64,000 bases of DNA from Watersipora subatra (Eukaryota; Bryozoa; Gymnolaemata; Cheilostomatida; Watersiporidae): assembly GCF_963576615.1 (NCBI RefSeq), contig NC_088717.1, positions 37,018,802 through 37,082,801 on the forward strand. Direction: 5' to 3'. Of this stretch, positions 11,223-23,976 are shown piece by piece (within the stretch, counting starts at the first letter, position 1; each line of letters starts with the position of its first letter). Below the pieces are notes generated by a model. That model saw nothing but the letters and a program-made list of their open reading frames with translations, did not search any database and had not been told where the DNA came from. Position numbers and translations under genes: made by a program.

Positions 11223-14200
11223 TCATAAGTCTTGGAATTTAAAAGTTGCATAGAGAGGGAGGTGGTCTGAAGGAAATACATCACTTGGAAATGTATTAAT
11301 GTGCTGCGGCCCTGGGATATCCAGAACTGCGGATGGAGAAAGACTTTCTGGGCTGTATAATATGTAGTCCAAGCAGCTTCTTTCTATCTCCTGGTTGTTA
11401 GTTTCACAGCAGCTGGTGAATTCAGGCTCCCGACACTAGACACCACAGACATTGTACACGTCGATGAAGACTTAAAACAGATGAGGAGATAGCTCCAGGT
11501 AGCATGTTCTAGATTAAACTATTTGTGAAATAGAATCAAAAATATTTTCGAGAAATTGCTAATTTGGTTTTGTCATAGACACGTAAGAAAATTTTTTCGG
11601 TTCAAAAACTCATTGGTGAGATGTGACACCGTCAGAGGTGTCACGTTTGGTAGACACTGTAGGCGTGTAACATTAGTCATGCTAACTATATAAGACGACA
11701 CCCAGTCATGATGAACAATTCACCCTATTTGTACATTTTAGTGTGTGTGTAGTTTATCACAAGCGAGCTGATACAACCGGGACAACACTCAATTGTTTCT
11801 GAATATCACAGCAGCATTTCATGCTGAATACAATTACTGACCGGCTGTTGAACCTTCTTCATACACAGATTGCTGTTTGTCTGCAGTGGTGATGGAACCA
11901 TTAGCCCAACAGGTATTGCAAACAAAAATGTTTTTTTTGGTTAAATTTCCCATTCTGAATGTTACGTCTAGGAGGCATCAAATGTTTTTTTCTGTGAGCA
12001 GAATTCATTACACTTGCCAAGTTGAAAAAAAAATCAAACTGCTAATGTTTGAAATGATATTTACCATTATTTGTCCTGTTTACCTTTTTCTGTATTTTTT
12101 CAGTTCAACTGCCAAAAATATAAAACAGCTTAAAGGCTGACTATGTAAGCAGCAAAAGAGAGAAAAGAATGATTTCAACAAATGAATTCAGGCAAGCAAT
12201 ATCTAAAATAGTTTCTTCATCTCAGCGACACATTCAGCCTACAAATTTGAATCAGTTTTAAACATACCAGGTATTATAGAATAATTCTAGAGAAACACCA
12301 ATATGTTAACATAACTATATGCTAACTGTAACATAACTGACTATGCAAGCAGTTCAATGCAAAATACTTTTTTCTAAAGGTGAGCATCTGACACGCAGTA
12401 GACGTGGAGCATCCCGCAAACACAGCTAAAAATGGTCTGTTTCTAAAACAGAGCTAAGTGCATAGAGTAACACTTAGCAGCTGCTGGTTTATCTAGAAAA
12501 ATCACATCCACCATTTTTGCAATATAATTGGGAGTTATGGTTGGAAAAAATGTTTTAATGATAAAAGAATTTGTTGACTCTGAAAAGAGCTTTTTTCTAG
12601 ACAGAACCACAGAATCTAAATTACTGCTAAGAATAAGTACAGTACTTTTAATAAAAACCTTGTATGTACTAGATGAATGGCGGGATACGCAGAAAGCAAT
12701 CTGACTTGAGTCAAGCAGGAGTTGTGTCCCCATTGTACTGAACTAATTAGTCCACTGAAGGCATAGATTAAAATATAAGCAGTTCTACTGAATTAGTTTT
12801 AAAATTATTGATAGAATAAATAGTTATAGAATTGATAGATATATATAAACTTCTTTATACCTGGTCAATGTCATTATTAAACAAATTAAACAATGATACA
12901 AAAACATAATAAATAATAGTAAAGTAAATTATGCATATTAGAAGAGAAAGCTCTTTTCGCATTACGATGTTCAATAATGTAAATTGGCAACGTGTTGGTA
13001 TCTGATATAAGACATCAGATGCTGAGTTGATGTAAATACTAGCATTGCACTAGAAAAAATCAAATAATCAAATAAATTTCAATGAGGCACAGTATTTGGG
13101 TGTCTTGGCTGGCTGGCTCTGCATCTCTTACACTCTTCTGAGTTTACTAGCACTGCCAGGGAACACAACTCCAACTTGGTAAATCAGCCTGACTTTAGTT
13201 GCTTTTTATAAGTATTAAAATACAAGTACTTTCCCTGGTTTCTATCTGATTCAAAAAACCAATGATTTACTCTATATTTGACATGAACTAAGCTTTTACT
13301 GTGGATGGCTCTTTTAACGAACACACTCTGACAGCTCCTTAAATAAATTCACTGCTCTTGCAGGTTTACTGAAGATTTTTTGCTGCGACTCAGCTTGGGT
13401 GCCGCAGGCTATATCAACTGTAAATATGACTGAAGAACATTTATAAGCAATGTTAATTCATGCTGAATTCAAGGCTTAAAAAGATGAAACCTTTAGGATA
13501 ACATTTCAAAGAATAACTGGCAATACCATAGTACTCACTATCCAATTCTGATAAATTCACTATGTTAGCATCGTATAATTACATTATATATCTGCCTCCA
13601 ATAGCCAAGCTTTGATGTTATCCTTTGATATAACACAGCTAAAGCTGTTGCTAGGATAGCATAATAACACTGACTCATCTCCCATTAACACTAACTTAAC
13701 TCTAAATGATTGCATTGGATGGCTATATGTGAACATTTAAACATACCTAATATAGATAACCAAAATTGTCAAAGTGACTGGATGTTAAGGTTGGGCGCAG
13801 CTTCTGCACATTTTGATAAACGTTATTAAAATGAAAAATTTCCAAGGTTACATGAATTGATTACTTGTTGGCGGTACATTACAGACTCACAAAAAATGTA
13901 ACCTTAAGTGATGAGTGAAAATAATTAATCTCAGCACTAGAAGTTGGAAGATTTATCTCCACCACTCACCATGACGGATTTATAGGCGCTCAAGTATTTC
14001 TTCGGTAGACTCAGTGAATACACTATATCGCCTAGTCTCTAAAACAAATGTAGAATTATTCTTAAAAATAATAAAACATTTCTCACAATATTACTCAAAC
14101 ACGCGGCTTAGCAAGGTTTTGTTAGAGATGTGCCATGAATCAGTCAACATGTAGACAGCAGCAACATCACCTCATCAACCCAATTTTTAATATAACAAGA

Positions 14201-17200
14201 GCCGTCTCCATTTATCCGTCTGTCTGTATGGTGGCTATGGACAGACGGAAAACAAAATTGCTTCACACAGGAATTGAACCCAGACCAAGCAAGCACACGC
14301 ATGCTACCACTATCCCACTTAACCTTTTTGCTGCTCCTCAAAATAACAATGGTTAATGGATTATTGTGATCACGCGTGATGATCCCTCTCGGCACACGGG
14401 ACTTCCAACGTACTAGTACTGTTGAATTGAGGAAAGTTTGAGGCTGGACGGGCTGAGTGTGAATTTAGTATGAAATCAGAGAGGAAGTGGCAGTTGAGCT
14501 TTGTGAACTACCGGTGTGTATGATATGTGGTGCTAACTATTGTGTCTCACAGTTCTTCTCTCATCGGGCAATAGCATTTATGGCGTTTCCTTGCTCATTA
14601 TTTTTGATTAAGCACATCAAAAAATCTAAAATGATGAAGTATTTCTACACCAGATATTTTACAAACAAGAGTGGTATTAGTTAAAACAAAATCAAGTTAA
14701 GGCAACCTTTAAATTATTGTGGTTTCTCATACATACTACTTATGATACATTAACTCTGCAATATAAAGGACACTTCCTGTTTATAGCAGCAATATTAGAC
14801 ATACTAATGTGGTGACAGCCATCTTTATGGGTAACTAGTAACTTTTTATCTAAAATCCTTTTACCAAACTTTATCCTTTTAGACAAACTTTTGGCTTTCT
14901 AAGGTTTTGTAATGATTTCATCAGTCTATTTACAATGCAGTCTAAAGATTGACTCATCATTTGATGTTGGATGTTCTGATAAGCTTGCATAAAAGCTATG
15001 ATATACATGATAGTCTGTAATAATGTTTAAACAGAGCACATCTGAGCCCGAAAACTCTGGTGCAACTCATACATGTATATTCCAAATTTTGAACTTTTGA
15101 AAAAGTTATACTTCCCATCCACCTTTTGCAAATTTTGTATACCATTTTGAGACATAGCATTTCACAACCCATGCACAGAATCATGGACATGGATTGTGGA
15201 CATGTGCATTGAATCGGTCATGAAAAATTACTAAAACAATTATTATTATTACAACTTTATGAATGAAAGAGGATTTAGGGCAGACCTAGACTGAGATACA
15301 AATATGTATGTAATAAAGTGTAATATGAAGTCGAGGCAACTAGACACAAACAGATGACTAGAGAAGGTGGAAAACGAAGTTACAAGTAGGTCAGTAATAA
15401 AGCCTAAACAAGAAGTCATCATCGAAACGACCGTCTGCAAGAGAAAAACAAGACATAGCATGCTAGAATACAAATGTTTTATTTACGTAAGTTGCAGGCA
15501 TCTTTTGTTAGAATTTTGTTAATTTTTTATAAAAATATTTTTTTCTTAGTATTGTATAATTTCAGGAGCTTCTGGTTACCATAGAAACCAACCTGATGTT
15601 GCACTCGTTCTTGACCATCAAAGTCTGCACTTAGAAGTTTTTGTAAAGCTTCTTCAGAGAGTGCGCCATTCTCTATGTAGCTGTAGAAGACACCATCTGG
15701 TTGTGAGTTAAAGTCAGCACTGAATATTGCTGGAATTCCTTTTCCAAATATCTCAAAGTGCCTCTCTACACAATACATCTAGAAACAGGGATCCGATAGT
15801 TAAGTTGCTATTAATTCAACTTGACCAGTTTGGGCTTTCAATATAAAATGTTCTATATAAAAATATTCTTTACTCCAACACGTTAGCATTACGTTTGCAA
15901 AATGCTAGCATTTTACACAATGTCAGACACACATATAGTGTTCGCAACGTCTATGGTACTTGCCGCATTTCTACTATGCTTACTAAAATCGATATTCGAG
16001 CTTCACAGACAATAATCAGGAGATTCTAGTATAGAGTTATTTGGTAAAATGAACAAATAACTTCATGGTAGAATTTATATTAATTAGATTCACTACACAT
16101 CAAAAATATCATTAAAAGCAGATAATATAGGTCAACAGAGAGGTTAATATTACTCCCTTAATGGAGTACCTGTAGAATTTGCAAAGCTGGGTACTTGTAT
16201 TCTTTCCAAGTGATGTGCGTGCTGCACACACCCAGCTTCTGCCCTTCTTGACTTTGAAGCTGCGCCATGACACAGCCTGGAGGGTAGACAATTCCTGGGT
16301 ACGTTGATTTCTCCTTCATGTACTCCACCAAGGAGGAGATAACCCCAGGCTCTAGCTGCTCTCTCAGCACCTCTTCAATTTTCTCATGTATGAGAAACTC
16401 ACAAACGGATATTAGCGAAAACCTGTTCTTTTTGAAGCATATAACTACACCGAGGTAGTCATATGAACTGAAACAGCAATAAAAACAGCTACAGACCCGC
16501 GTGGGTAAAATTAATTAATTTAGAGAAGTTGGTATGTTGAAGCACAGATATTCATAAAATTACTCTGTAATTCAGTTAATTCGTTCTTTCACACCTCAAA
16601 CATATATGGCCATACTTGTCACTTTGAAGCAAATATTGCAAATGCACCAAATGTCAAACTACAACCAGAAAACACAAAACTCAAATCTAAAATTCCAAAC
16701 AGAAAAAGCTAACTAAATAAGTGCTAATAAAGTAATCATGTTTAAAAGGAGACTTTGATATTTGTGTTACCAGGTAATAGTGCAGTCTAGGGGATGCTTA
16801 AGGTCAAAGGTGAAACCAGTGATAGAGACAGCATGCCCCTTTTTCATTTAAAACAAGTGAAGTTTGAGCCACATTAACTTATGTCTGTATGTTTGTGTTT
16901 TTCTTATACTTTTATTTTTTGTTTCAATTTTGTTTTTCACTAGTCTCTCTGCATTTAACAATAGAACTGCAATATTTTGAGAAGTTTAGGTGTTGTATTT
17001 TGCATATTACTTTAGGTTCAAAGTCAGACACTGACTAAAATTTCTGAGTTTGAGTTAAAAGAATTTTGTATGTCAAGGCAATTACAAGTTAAAGTTGACT
17101 GTATATGACCAAAATATTTTGCCATATACAGATGTTAGCAATGTTAAGTAGACATCAGAAATTTAAGCCAGAGCACTATAAATGCAGTTATTGTTCTTTT

Positions 17201-19927
17201 AATAATTATAGTCAATTTATGTTTGTTATATCATATTACCACAACAAAATTGTTTAACATTGCTTTCCTTATGCTGGCAATGTTAGTAAGTTTGTCATTG
17301 GCTAAATTCTTCAAACGATTCGAATTAGTGTTTTGCGAATTATTCGTACAGAAAATAAAAGATTCCTCCTTCTGATGAACTGGGCACCAATAGAAATCAA
17401 TTATGACTTAAAAACAGTCTTACGGTATGAATGCATTAGCAAGCGACGGAGCGTTTTTAAACTCGCTGTTGTACGGGTAGATCTCACTCAACTTAACATG
17501 ATCTACTTCTATCCAACAAATGTCGACAGAAAACTTGTTATCATAGACTGCAGCAATCATAGACAGCCATCATAGACTTGAAACATGATCATCTAGACAG
17601 CAAACCGACTTGAAACATTTAAATATAGCTGTAGGTTAAGTGGTTATGTAAACAAATTGTCAAGTTATAATTAAATTAATTGCAAAAAAGTAACTTTTAA
17701 TAACTGCTAAGCACTTCTCAACTAAAAAATAAGTTTCTGTCTGCACAATCATCCGCTTCTTCCAAAAGCGATCTTCAGATGGTATACTGTATCGGTATTG
17801 TATATATATTATGTATTATATACATATATATTGTATATGGTATATTTATTTAGGAAAAAAACATGCTCCTCGTTTTGTGTTACACTAACCAAAAACTATC
17901 CACACAAAGCTAAACTTATTCTACCGCAGGTGCGTCACACTGTCGTATCCCATTGAATCCATGTCTGGCCCTAACGATTCATGGAAATACTGAGAATCAA
18001 CCTCTTGGAAGGTCACTATATCAGGTGCTAGCTGCTGTATTTCTCCCATAATCCTCGGATGACGACCTGAAGTCAAATAAGTTTATACAAACTAAACGCA
18101 GCGAACAGACCTACTCACAGCCTGCTTACCGTTAAACCTCTATTTGAACGCCATGGCGCTCTATTTTTCAACCTTTTCTCTACACTGGAGCTTTATTAGA
18201 GGTGGCGTTCAAATAGAGGGTGGCATTGTGTTTTTTAAAAAGCTCATCAGAATTTTTGGTTGAAAGAAATCTGCTAGAACTTACTTCCAACTTGTAGATC
18301 TTTAGATAAATATACATTGGGAAGATGAGAAATATCTCTACCAGTTAATATCTATTCTTGCAATTAACCTATGATGATATTATAGTCCGTGCCCTGTGTT
18401 GCAATTTATCGCATTCAACTTTTTAGTTCATTTTAAATTTGAAGGCATTTTTTACTCTATAACTATATTCAGCAATGTTGCATAAAAGCTCATTGCACTC
18501 ATTGATATGTTTGCTACAGGTTTCAGTCACAAACTGAATTTTATGTGCAATAGAAGAGAAGTTATGAGCGTCAATCCATTGTAAGACCAGTTTAGATGAC
18601 CACAATGATGCTATCAAATAATATGCTATAGATCTGCACATGTATATGGTACATTTATATAATAATCTATCAAATACTATAAATATATATTCAAGAACAA
18701 GTCACATAAACAAACCATATTTATGATACTTCTCTCAAAAAATGGACACATTTAAAACAAAAATATTAACATCTTTTGCTCGGCTAACTGTGTTCTGGTT
18801 GTTGTTTTTATTTAGAAGCATTTCCTATTCATCTGGCTGTTCAGTACTTTCTACAGCGTCGTTTGACCTCGATTCTTCTTGTGCTGAACTAGCTGATATT
18901 AGCATACAAACTATTTTTAGCAGAGCAGAGCTCACGCGTTGCCAAGTTTCGCAAATTAAGAGAAACCTTTTAGCCATATGTAAGCTTACACGTGTGCAAA
19001 CAGAAGTTCTGTTTCAGAGTTTAGTAATTACTAAATCATTTTTCACATTCATTGAAGTATCGAGACCATGTTGAGCAAGAAACCACTATTAGCCTGATAC
19101 AGTTTTTATCTATTTCTATAGTGCTACATTTAAAGTTTTAACAAAAAAACTGTCAAGCCGTGTAGTTAGAAAACGGACTTCAATACGAATAGAAAAATGA
19201 AAGGATTAATTGTTATTGATGTAACCAAGTCATTATTTGTACAATTTTTTGGACACTTTTTTATTGATGACGATCACTTTCTATTATTGGTTCGTAAAAG
19301 CTGAAGAATGTCATAATGGGAGTCAAATGGAGGCAGTGTTCAAATAAAGGTGGCACTCAAATAGAGGTTTTACAGTATTTTGTATTTAACTAAGTTGTTA
19401 TTGACTTCTTAGTACCTACACACAAATTTTAGTTATCAGTCAATCTTTGATTTGTTCTTCGATCCTTTGCTTACTTCCTGTAAGTTGTGGAATCACTGAC
19501 ATTCACTGACTCTCTACTTAGTCTCTAGAAACAGTGAACGTACTACTACCCACTAGATGTACTAGTACTCACTGCACTGAACATCAAAGTCTACTGATTC
19601 CAAAGTCTCACCTCTAGAGTAAGTTGGCTATCAGTACTCTGACCTATACTCACTATCCATGTGCTTGAACTGATCCTCGCAGTAGGAATATGCTCCAGTA
19701 ATAAGAAAGCCTTTTCCTCCCTTGGGAACGGCTGCATCACCTAGTATGTTGTACTGCATCACAGAGAAGCTATCGCTTGCAAATGGGGAGCTCTCTGCAC
19801 TTGAGTACTTCAAATGGCGTTGTTGAAGACTGTCTATCATATTGACTTCCTGCGCATGCAAGTCATTTGTTACTATCGATAATACAATAGATACCTTCAC
19901 AAACTGATAGACCTCTTTAGGCAGCAT
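11223..19927 (-). CDS. CCR4/angel/nocturnin-type EEP nuclease, copy A
   Basis: Seven exons in transcription order: 19927-19895, 19849-19654, 18066-17925, 16467-16170, 15778-15593, 14038-13970, 11435-11223. All have GT-AG borders and consistent phases, giving 378 aa. Exo-endo-phosphatase signatures appear in order: QYNILGDA (Asn), TFQEVDSQYF (metal-binding Glu), VVICFKKNRFSLI, STHITWKEYKYP (His), FSADFNSQPDG (Asp/Asn), PEFTSCC, LDYILYSPESL and FPSDHLPLYATF (Asp/His). This is the family of Mg-dependent deadenylases and 2',5'-phosphodiesterases (CCR4/CNOT6, nocturnin, PDE12, angel), so 3'-5' RNA nuclease activity is likely. Which member it is cannot be settled by eye; there is no leucine-rich repeat N-terminus. 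The ATG at 19927 is chosen because the frame upstream is not conserved in copy B. An ATG at 19987 is also in frame in this copy. Introns hold several A-specific insertions. Confidence 0.88.
11825..13955. mobile_element. A-specific ~2.1-kb insertion in the nuclease gene
   Basis: Flanking sequence (gtttctgaatatcaca on the left, caccatgac plus nuclease exon on the right) is contiguous in block B at about 35445-35490, so roughly 2.1 kb was gained in A or lost in B. It contains at 12140-12745 the second copy of the 8030-8745 repeat. The rest shows no recognised gene or clear terminal repeats. Confidence 0.5.
14130..14400. repeat. Diverged dispersed repeat with tRNA-like B-box
   Basis: Contains ataacaagagccgtctcc, two facing copies of the tccgtctgtctgt motif, and caggaattgaacccagacc (B-box-like). 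The layout matches the 'TAATAAGAGC' family at 26550, 43255, 56525 and 62435. It lies in an intron of the nuclease gene. The rest of that intron (14400-15592) shows nothing I can assign. Confidence 0.5.
16468..17924. other. Intron of nuclease copy A with a ~160-bp segment repeated at 20125-20290
   Basis: About 17385-17545 and 20125-20290 share atgacttaaaaacagtct, gaatgcattagcaa and gtacgggtagatctcactca. The second lies upstream of the gene and has a counterpart in block B near 40395; the first looks like an extra copy. An AT-rich palindromic stretch lies near 17805-17845. No exon was seen. Confidence 0.5.
18129..19375. mobile_element. Tc1/mariner-like non-autonomous element (TA target)
   Basis: Terminal inverted repeats start ccgttaaacctctatttga at the left and end in tcaaatagaggttttacag at the right, flanked by TA at 18127-18128 and 19376-19377. 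Extra internal copies of the end motif lie near 18203-18235 and 19320-19355. Block B reads straight through (cagcctgtttattatg, about 39521), giving the empty TA site. Internal open frames of 110 codons (+) and 72 codons (-) do not resemble a transposase to me. Confidence 0.85.
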
Positions 19928-19987
19928 GGAACCAAACCCACCACCCGGCTGGTAATAGGGACTGTCACCTATCTTATTTCTTGTCAT

Positions 19988-21547
19988 AGAATGACAAAAA
20001 AAAGTCTCTGGCTGAAAAAGCCTGAAATATCACCAGACCAATTTTCAGATCGTATGTTATAACTGCAAGCTGGGGGATGGACCTATCAGCTCGCTACAAG
20101 TATTTAAGCAACCAAACAAATTTATTTGTAGAAATCATTGATGACTTAAAAACAGTCTCACGATATGAATGCATTAGCAACTGGTTGAACCGTTTTTAAA
20201 CACGCTGCTGTACGGGTAGATCTCACTCAACCTAACACGATCTACTTCTATCCAACGAATGTCGACATAAAACTTGCCAAGTGTCTAGCCAGTTGATTGG
20301 TTGATCTATAAAAAAATTTGCAGCTAACTGCTACCAATCCTCAAAGCATTTTATGTTAAAAGATTTTTGTATGAACCAACTTCGTCTTACTGCAAAAATA
20401 CTTTGTAAATTTAACAACTGAACAATATTTGTTGAAACATTTATGACAGACACTTTGTTTTGATATACATGTACTTCATTGCCAAAAATTAATGGAGATT
20501 GACCAAAGTAAACACAACTTATTTTATTCATTATACCAATTTGTAACTTTTTGCTGCTTAATTAATGTATTTTATTTTGTTTTGTATTTTGTAATTGGCA
20601 ATTGGCAATTGGCAAGCACCTTTTTAAGCATGTTTAAAAATAATGAGCAAAGAGCATCCTTGTTTCTTTGCGAGGCAGAATGTTGAAACATACTGACAAC
20701 TCGATGATTGGTTACTGATGGATATAGATCAAGTTGCTACAAATGCCTTTAAATGATAATTTTCTTACCATGCTGAGAGCATTCCTTTCACACAAAATGA
20801 TAGCAAAAACTCGTTAGAATGTCTATTATATACTTACTATAAGACCTTATCGTAAGGTGAAAACAATTCTGTATGATTTTTACTTGGTAGAATCATACCA
20901 CCGCTTTTGGTTTTTCTTAAGCAGTCCTTAAATTAGTGCCTTAACAAAATACTCAAAAGAAATTTATTCAGCAAATTATAACTTACATTTGCAATATCTT
21001 TGTTGTAAGCAAATAGAATAACACCGATCTTAAATCATTTCTTGGTTTAAGTTGTACATTTATATTTAGTTTATATTTATAAATGTGGTTCTACGATTGT
21101 TGCCATGCAAGGTTTTTGAGTTGTCATGCAAGATGTGTTATACGACATTTTACTGCTGATACTAGAAAACTGACAGATAATAGCAAATATCATAAGATGC
21201 AAAACTGATTCTACGATGACAAACCGCAGAAAGTTCAAATTAGATATGTAAGCACACTGTCACCAGTTATCTAACAACTTATTCAGAAACAATGCCTTGT
21301 GTAATGGAATAGAGTGGCTTTCATAATGTGACAATAGAAGAACAAAGGACCTATTCCAAATACTTTAATAATATCAACTAACAACTACACTATAACAACT
21401 GAAGCTACAGCAAGTCAGTTTTGTAGTTAACCACATGTTAGGGCAATAAATAATTCTGAAAAAAACATGATTTGGAGTTCAAATAGTCATAGTATGACCA
21501 ACAACTGAGTCAAGTCATGATAAAATCTCCAGTAACTCAAATGACCA
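19988..21547. other. Non-coding stretch upstream of nuclease copy A
   Basis: AT-rich sequence with no supported gene. About 20125-20290 is the second copy of the repeat noted in the nuclease intron. It presumably includes the nuclease promoter, but I see no diagnostic element. Confidence 0.4.
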
Positions 21548-21925
21548 CAGTTGATAGTAGACTATGAGTATATCAGGGTGTAACCTCTTAGAGAGATGAT
21601 AATATAAACTCAACCTACTACAATTGATAGTAGACTATGAGTATATCAGTGTAACTCCTTAGAGAGATGATAATATAAACTCAACCTACTACAGTTGATA
21701 GTAGACTATGAGTATATCAGTGTAACTCCTTAGAGAGATGATAATATAAAATCAACCTACTACAGTTGATAGTAGACTATGAGTATATCAGGGTAACTCC
21801 TTAGAGAAATGATAATATAAACTCAACCTACTACTGTAACAGTTGATAGTAGACTATGAGTATATCAGTGTAACTCCTTAGAGATAGGATAATATAAACT
21901 CAACCTACCACAGTTGATAGCAGAG
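21548..21925. repeat. ~74-bp tandem repeat, five to six units
   Basis: Units carry gttgatagtagactatgagt, ctccttagagagatgataat and ataaactcaacctacta. The copies are very similar, indicating recent amplification. It is absent from block B. The stretch 21926-22770 shows no gene. Confidence 0.9.
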
Positions 21926-22770
21926 TATGAATACAACAGCCTAGCCTAACTCGATACCTTTGAAACTGACACAATGCACCAAATAAAGTAGAATGAATGA
22001 ATTTAATTAGAAAATAATAGTACTGTTTCTTCTCATGTTATAATAAAGGCAGGCCAACAGTGTCTATCTACAAAAAGCTTTGTTTAAAATAGGCTTTTTC
22101 TATTATAGAACGAGTTCTCTATTAGCAGCAATCAGAGAGCGGAAAGTAAAGACTCGATGTGAAAACCAAGTAGACAGTTTTGTCGCATAAATTTGCCCAA
22201 ATGAAACAATTGAAACTGTTAACTGTTAAAAGCTGTCACATTGTACTTGCATTTTTAGTCATTCAGTTAAATACCTTGACAGTTATTACCAAACTTTCTA
22301 AACTGTAATAACTGTAAGTAATACAATGAATAGAAATTACCGTATCTATGGTACAAATCTCCAGTCAAATGCTACCTATAAGGTTTTACGTCAGTATAAG
22401 ATTCAGCGTTACTTCTAACAAAAGGACAATGTTGTTCTGGAAATCTGAGATTGGGAGAAAATATTAAATTTCACATTATTTAGTATGGTATGTTTATTCA
22501 AAGAAAACATTTAGCCAGTGTTTTGTTTAGTGAGTTGCAGTAGGCTAATGATTAGTGTGTGAGCTGTAGACAGCAATGTTTGGTTAACTCCTATAAAAGT
22601 GCATTAGTAGGGGCAGTAATGACACCCATTCAAAAATGACGAAAGGTGTTAAGGTACAACTCAGTGCCATAAAAACATGTTTCTCACAAGTCTGGAAGAT
22701 GTGAGACTATTTACAAAACATGTTTCAAAGGTATTGTCCACTTGATTGCTATGCTCATACATACATGTAT

Positions 22771-22938
22771 GTGTATATATATATATGTATATATATATAT
22801 ACAAAATTGTTTCCTCACCCCGGATACCCCGGATACCCCGTATGGGTGGTAAATTCTGCTCTAACTCGGGTCTCCTACCAGAGACCTGAGAGTTTGAGAT
22901 ATTATATATATATATATGATTATATATATATATATATA

Positions 22939-22970
<32 letters not shown>
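22771..22970. repeat. TA microsatellites flanking a short CCGGATAC-repeat segment
   Basis: Two alternating TA tracts (about 22771-22802 and 22903-22970) bracket about 100 bp that includes ccccggataccccggatacc. The second tract directly abuts the first hammerhead monomer. Confidence 0.85.
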
Positions 22971-22972
<2 letters not shown>

Positions 22973-23092
22973 TTGAGCACTCTGGTGCCAGCACATTGAT
23001 TTTCTTAAAGTCTGTGAGGCAACCTAGTTGTTTCATGGCAGGAAATCAACTCTCATTGGTAATGGGATTTGTGTCCCTTGCCTAAGCTCTGA

Positions 23093-23138
23093 GCTGCACT
23101 GATGAGGCTTCAATAGCCGAAACAGTACTGTCTGTAGC
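23093..23138 (+). ncRNA. Hammerhead ribozyme 1 (type I)
   Basis: Core CTGATGA (23099-23105), stem II GGC/GCC around TTCAATA, GAAAC (23119-23123), a minimal stem III (ACA/TGT with loop GTAC) and cleavage triplet GTC ending at 23132. Stem I pairs GCTGCA (23093-23098) with TGTAGC (23133-23138), one G-U pair. Beyond an internal loop CTC/GAG can extend it. Confidence 0.88.
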
Positions 23139-23348
23139 ATGAGTATATGCTCCTTTACTTCGGTTTGGTTGAGCACTCTGTGAGAGGTGCTGCACTATTA
23201 GCCTTTGTGCAAAGCTCATCACTTTTGTGATTTGAGCACTCTGGTGCCAGCACATTGATTTTCTTAAAGTCTGTGAGGCAACCTAGTTGTTTCATGGCAT
23301 GAAATCAACTCTCATTGGTAATGGGATTTGTGTCCCTTGCCTAAGCTC

Positions 23349-23645
23349 CTGCAGTGGAATGTCACCACTTTGCGTAGAATTATCTCCTCCCGATCAGTTT
23401 CACCAGCTTGTCTCAACTTTAAATACTCAGTTCCTTTTCGTTTGACTTAACTCGTTGTCATTATTAGTTTGATTTCATAATCTTGTGGCTCCCAAGACAA
23501 AGTGAAGAGGGTGATTGGGGTTCGACTCCCTACTTTGGGCGGGTTACGGTAACATCATCTTGCATTAATCTAATTCAATTACTTTAATGCGAAGGGTTAG
23601 ACCATAACACAAGTTGTTTTTTGTTGTGCTTTAACTTAAAAAAAG
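23349..23645 (+). mobile_element. SINE-like retroposon inside the hammerhead array
   Basis: The 297-bp insertion ends in an A-rich tail (ttaaaaaaag) and is flanked by a perfect 15-bp duplication, cccttgcctaagctc, at 23334-23348 and 23646-23660. It carries ggggttcgactccc, a B-box-like promoter motif. A target duplication of this length with an A tail is the hallmark of LINE-mobilised retroposition. Confidence 0.85.
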
Positions 23646-23663
23646 CCCTTGCCTAAGCTCTGA

Positions 23664-23709
23664 GCTGCACTGATGAGGCTTCAATAGCCGAAACAGTACT
23701 GTCTGTAGC
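23664..23709 (+). ncRNA. Hammerhead ribozyme 2 (type I)
   Basis: Same core as the first copy with no substitutions, stem I arms at 23664-23669 and 23704-23709. It lies just after the SINE-like insertion, which splits the monomer but leaves the ribozyme intact. Confidence 0.88.
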
Positions 23710-23928
23710 ATGAGTATATGCTCCCTTACTTCGGTTTGGTTGAGCACTCTGTGAGAGGTGCGGCACTATTAGCCTTTGTGCAAAACTCATCACTTTTGTG
23801 ATTTGAGCACTCTGGTGCCAGCACATTGATTTTCTTAAAGTCTGTGAGGCAACCTACATGTAGTTGTTTCATGGCAGGAAATCAACTCTCATTGGTAATG
23901 GGATTTGTGTCCCTTGCCTAAGCTCTGA

Positions 23929-23974
23929 GCTGCACTGATGAGGCTTCAATAGCCGAAACAGTACTGTCTGTAGC
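23929..23974 (+). ncRNA. Hammerhead ribozyme 3 (type I)
   Basis: Identical core and stem arms (23929-23934 with 23969-23974). The monomer breaks off 3 bp later into a TA microsatellite, so this is the last unit of the array. Confidence 0.88.
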
Positions 23975-23976
23975 AT

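Noticed and set aside
18742-19074. 110-codon plus-strand frame as a transposase
   Set aside because: No DDE/D or helix-turn-helix signature is visible; the element looks non-autonomous.
19928-19987. Upstream in-frame ATG (19987) as the start of nuclease copy A
   Set aside because: The upstream frame is not conserved in copy B, whereas the ATG at 19927 (40082 in B) and the following 11 codons are.
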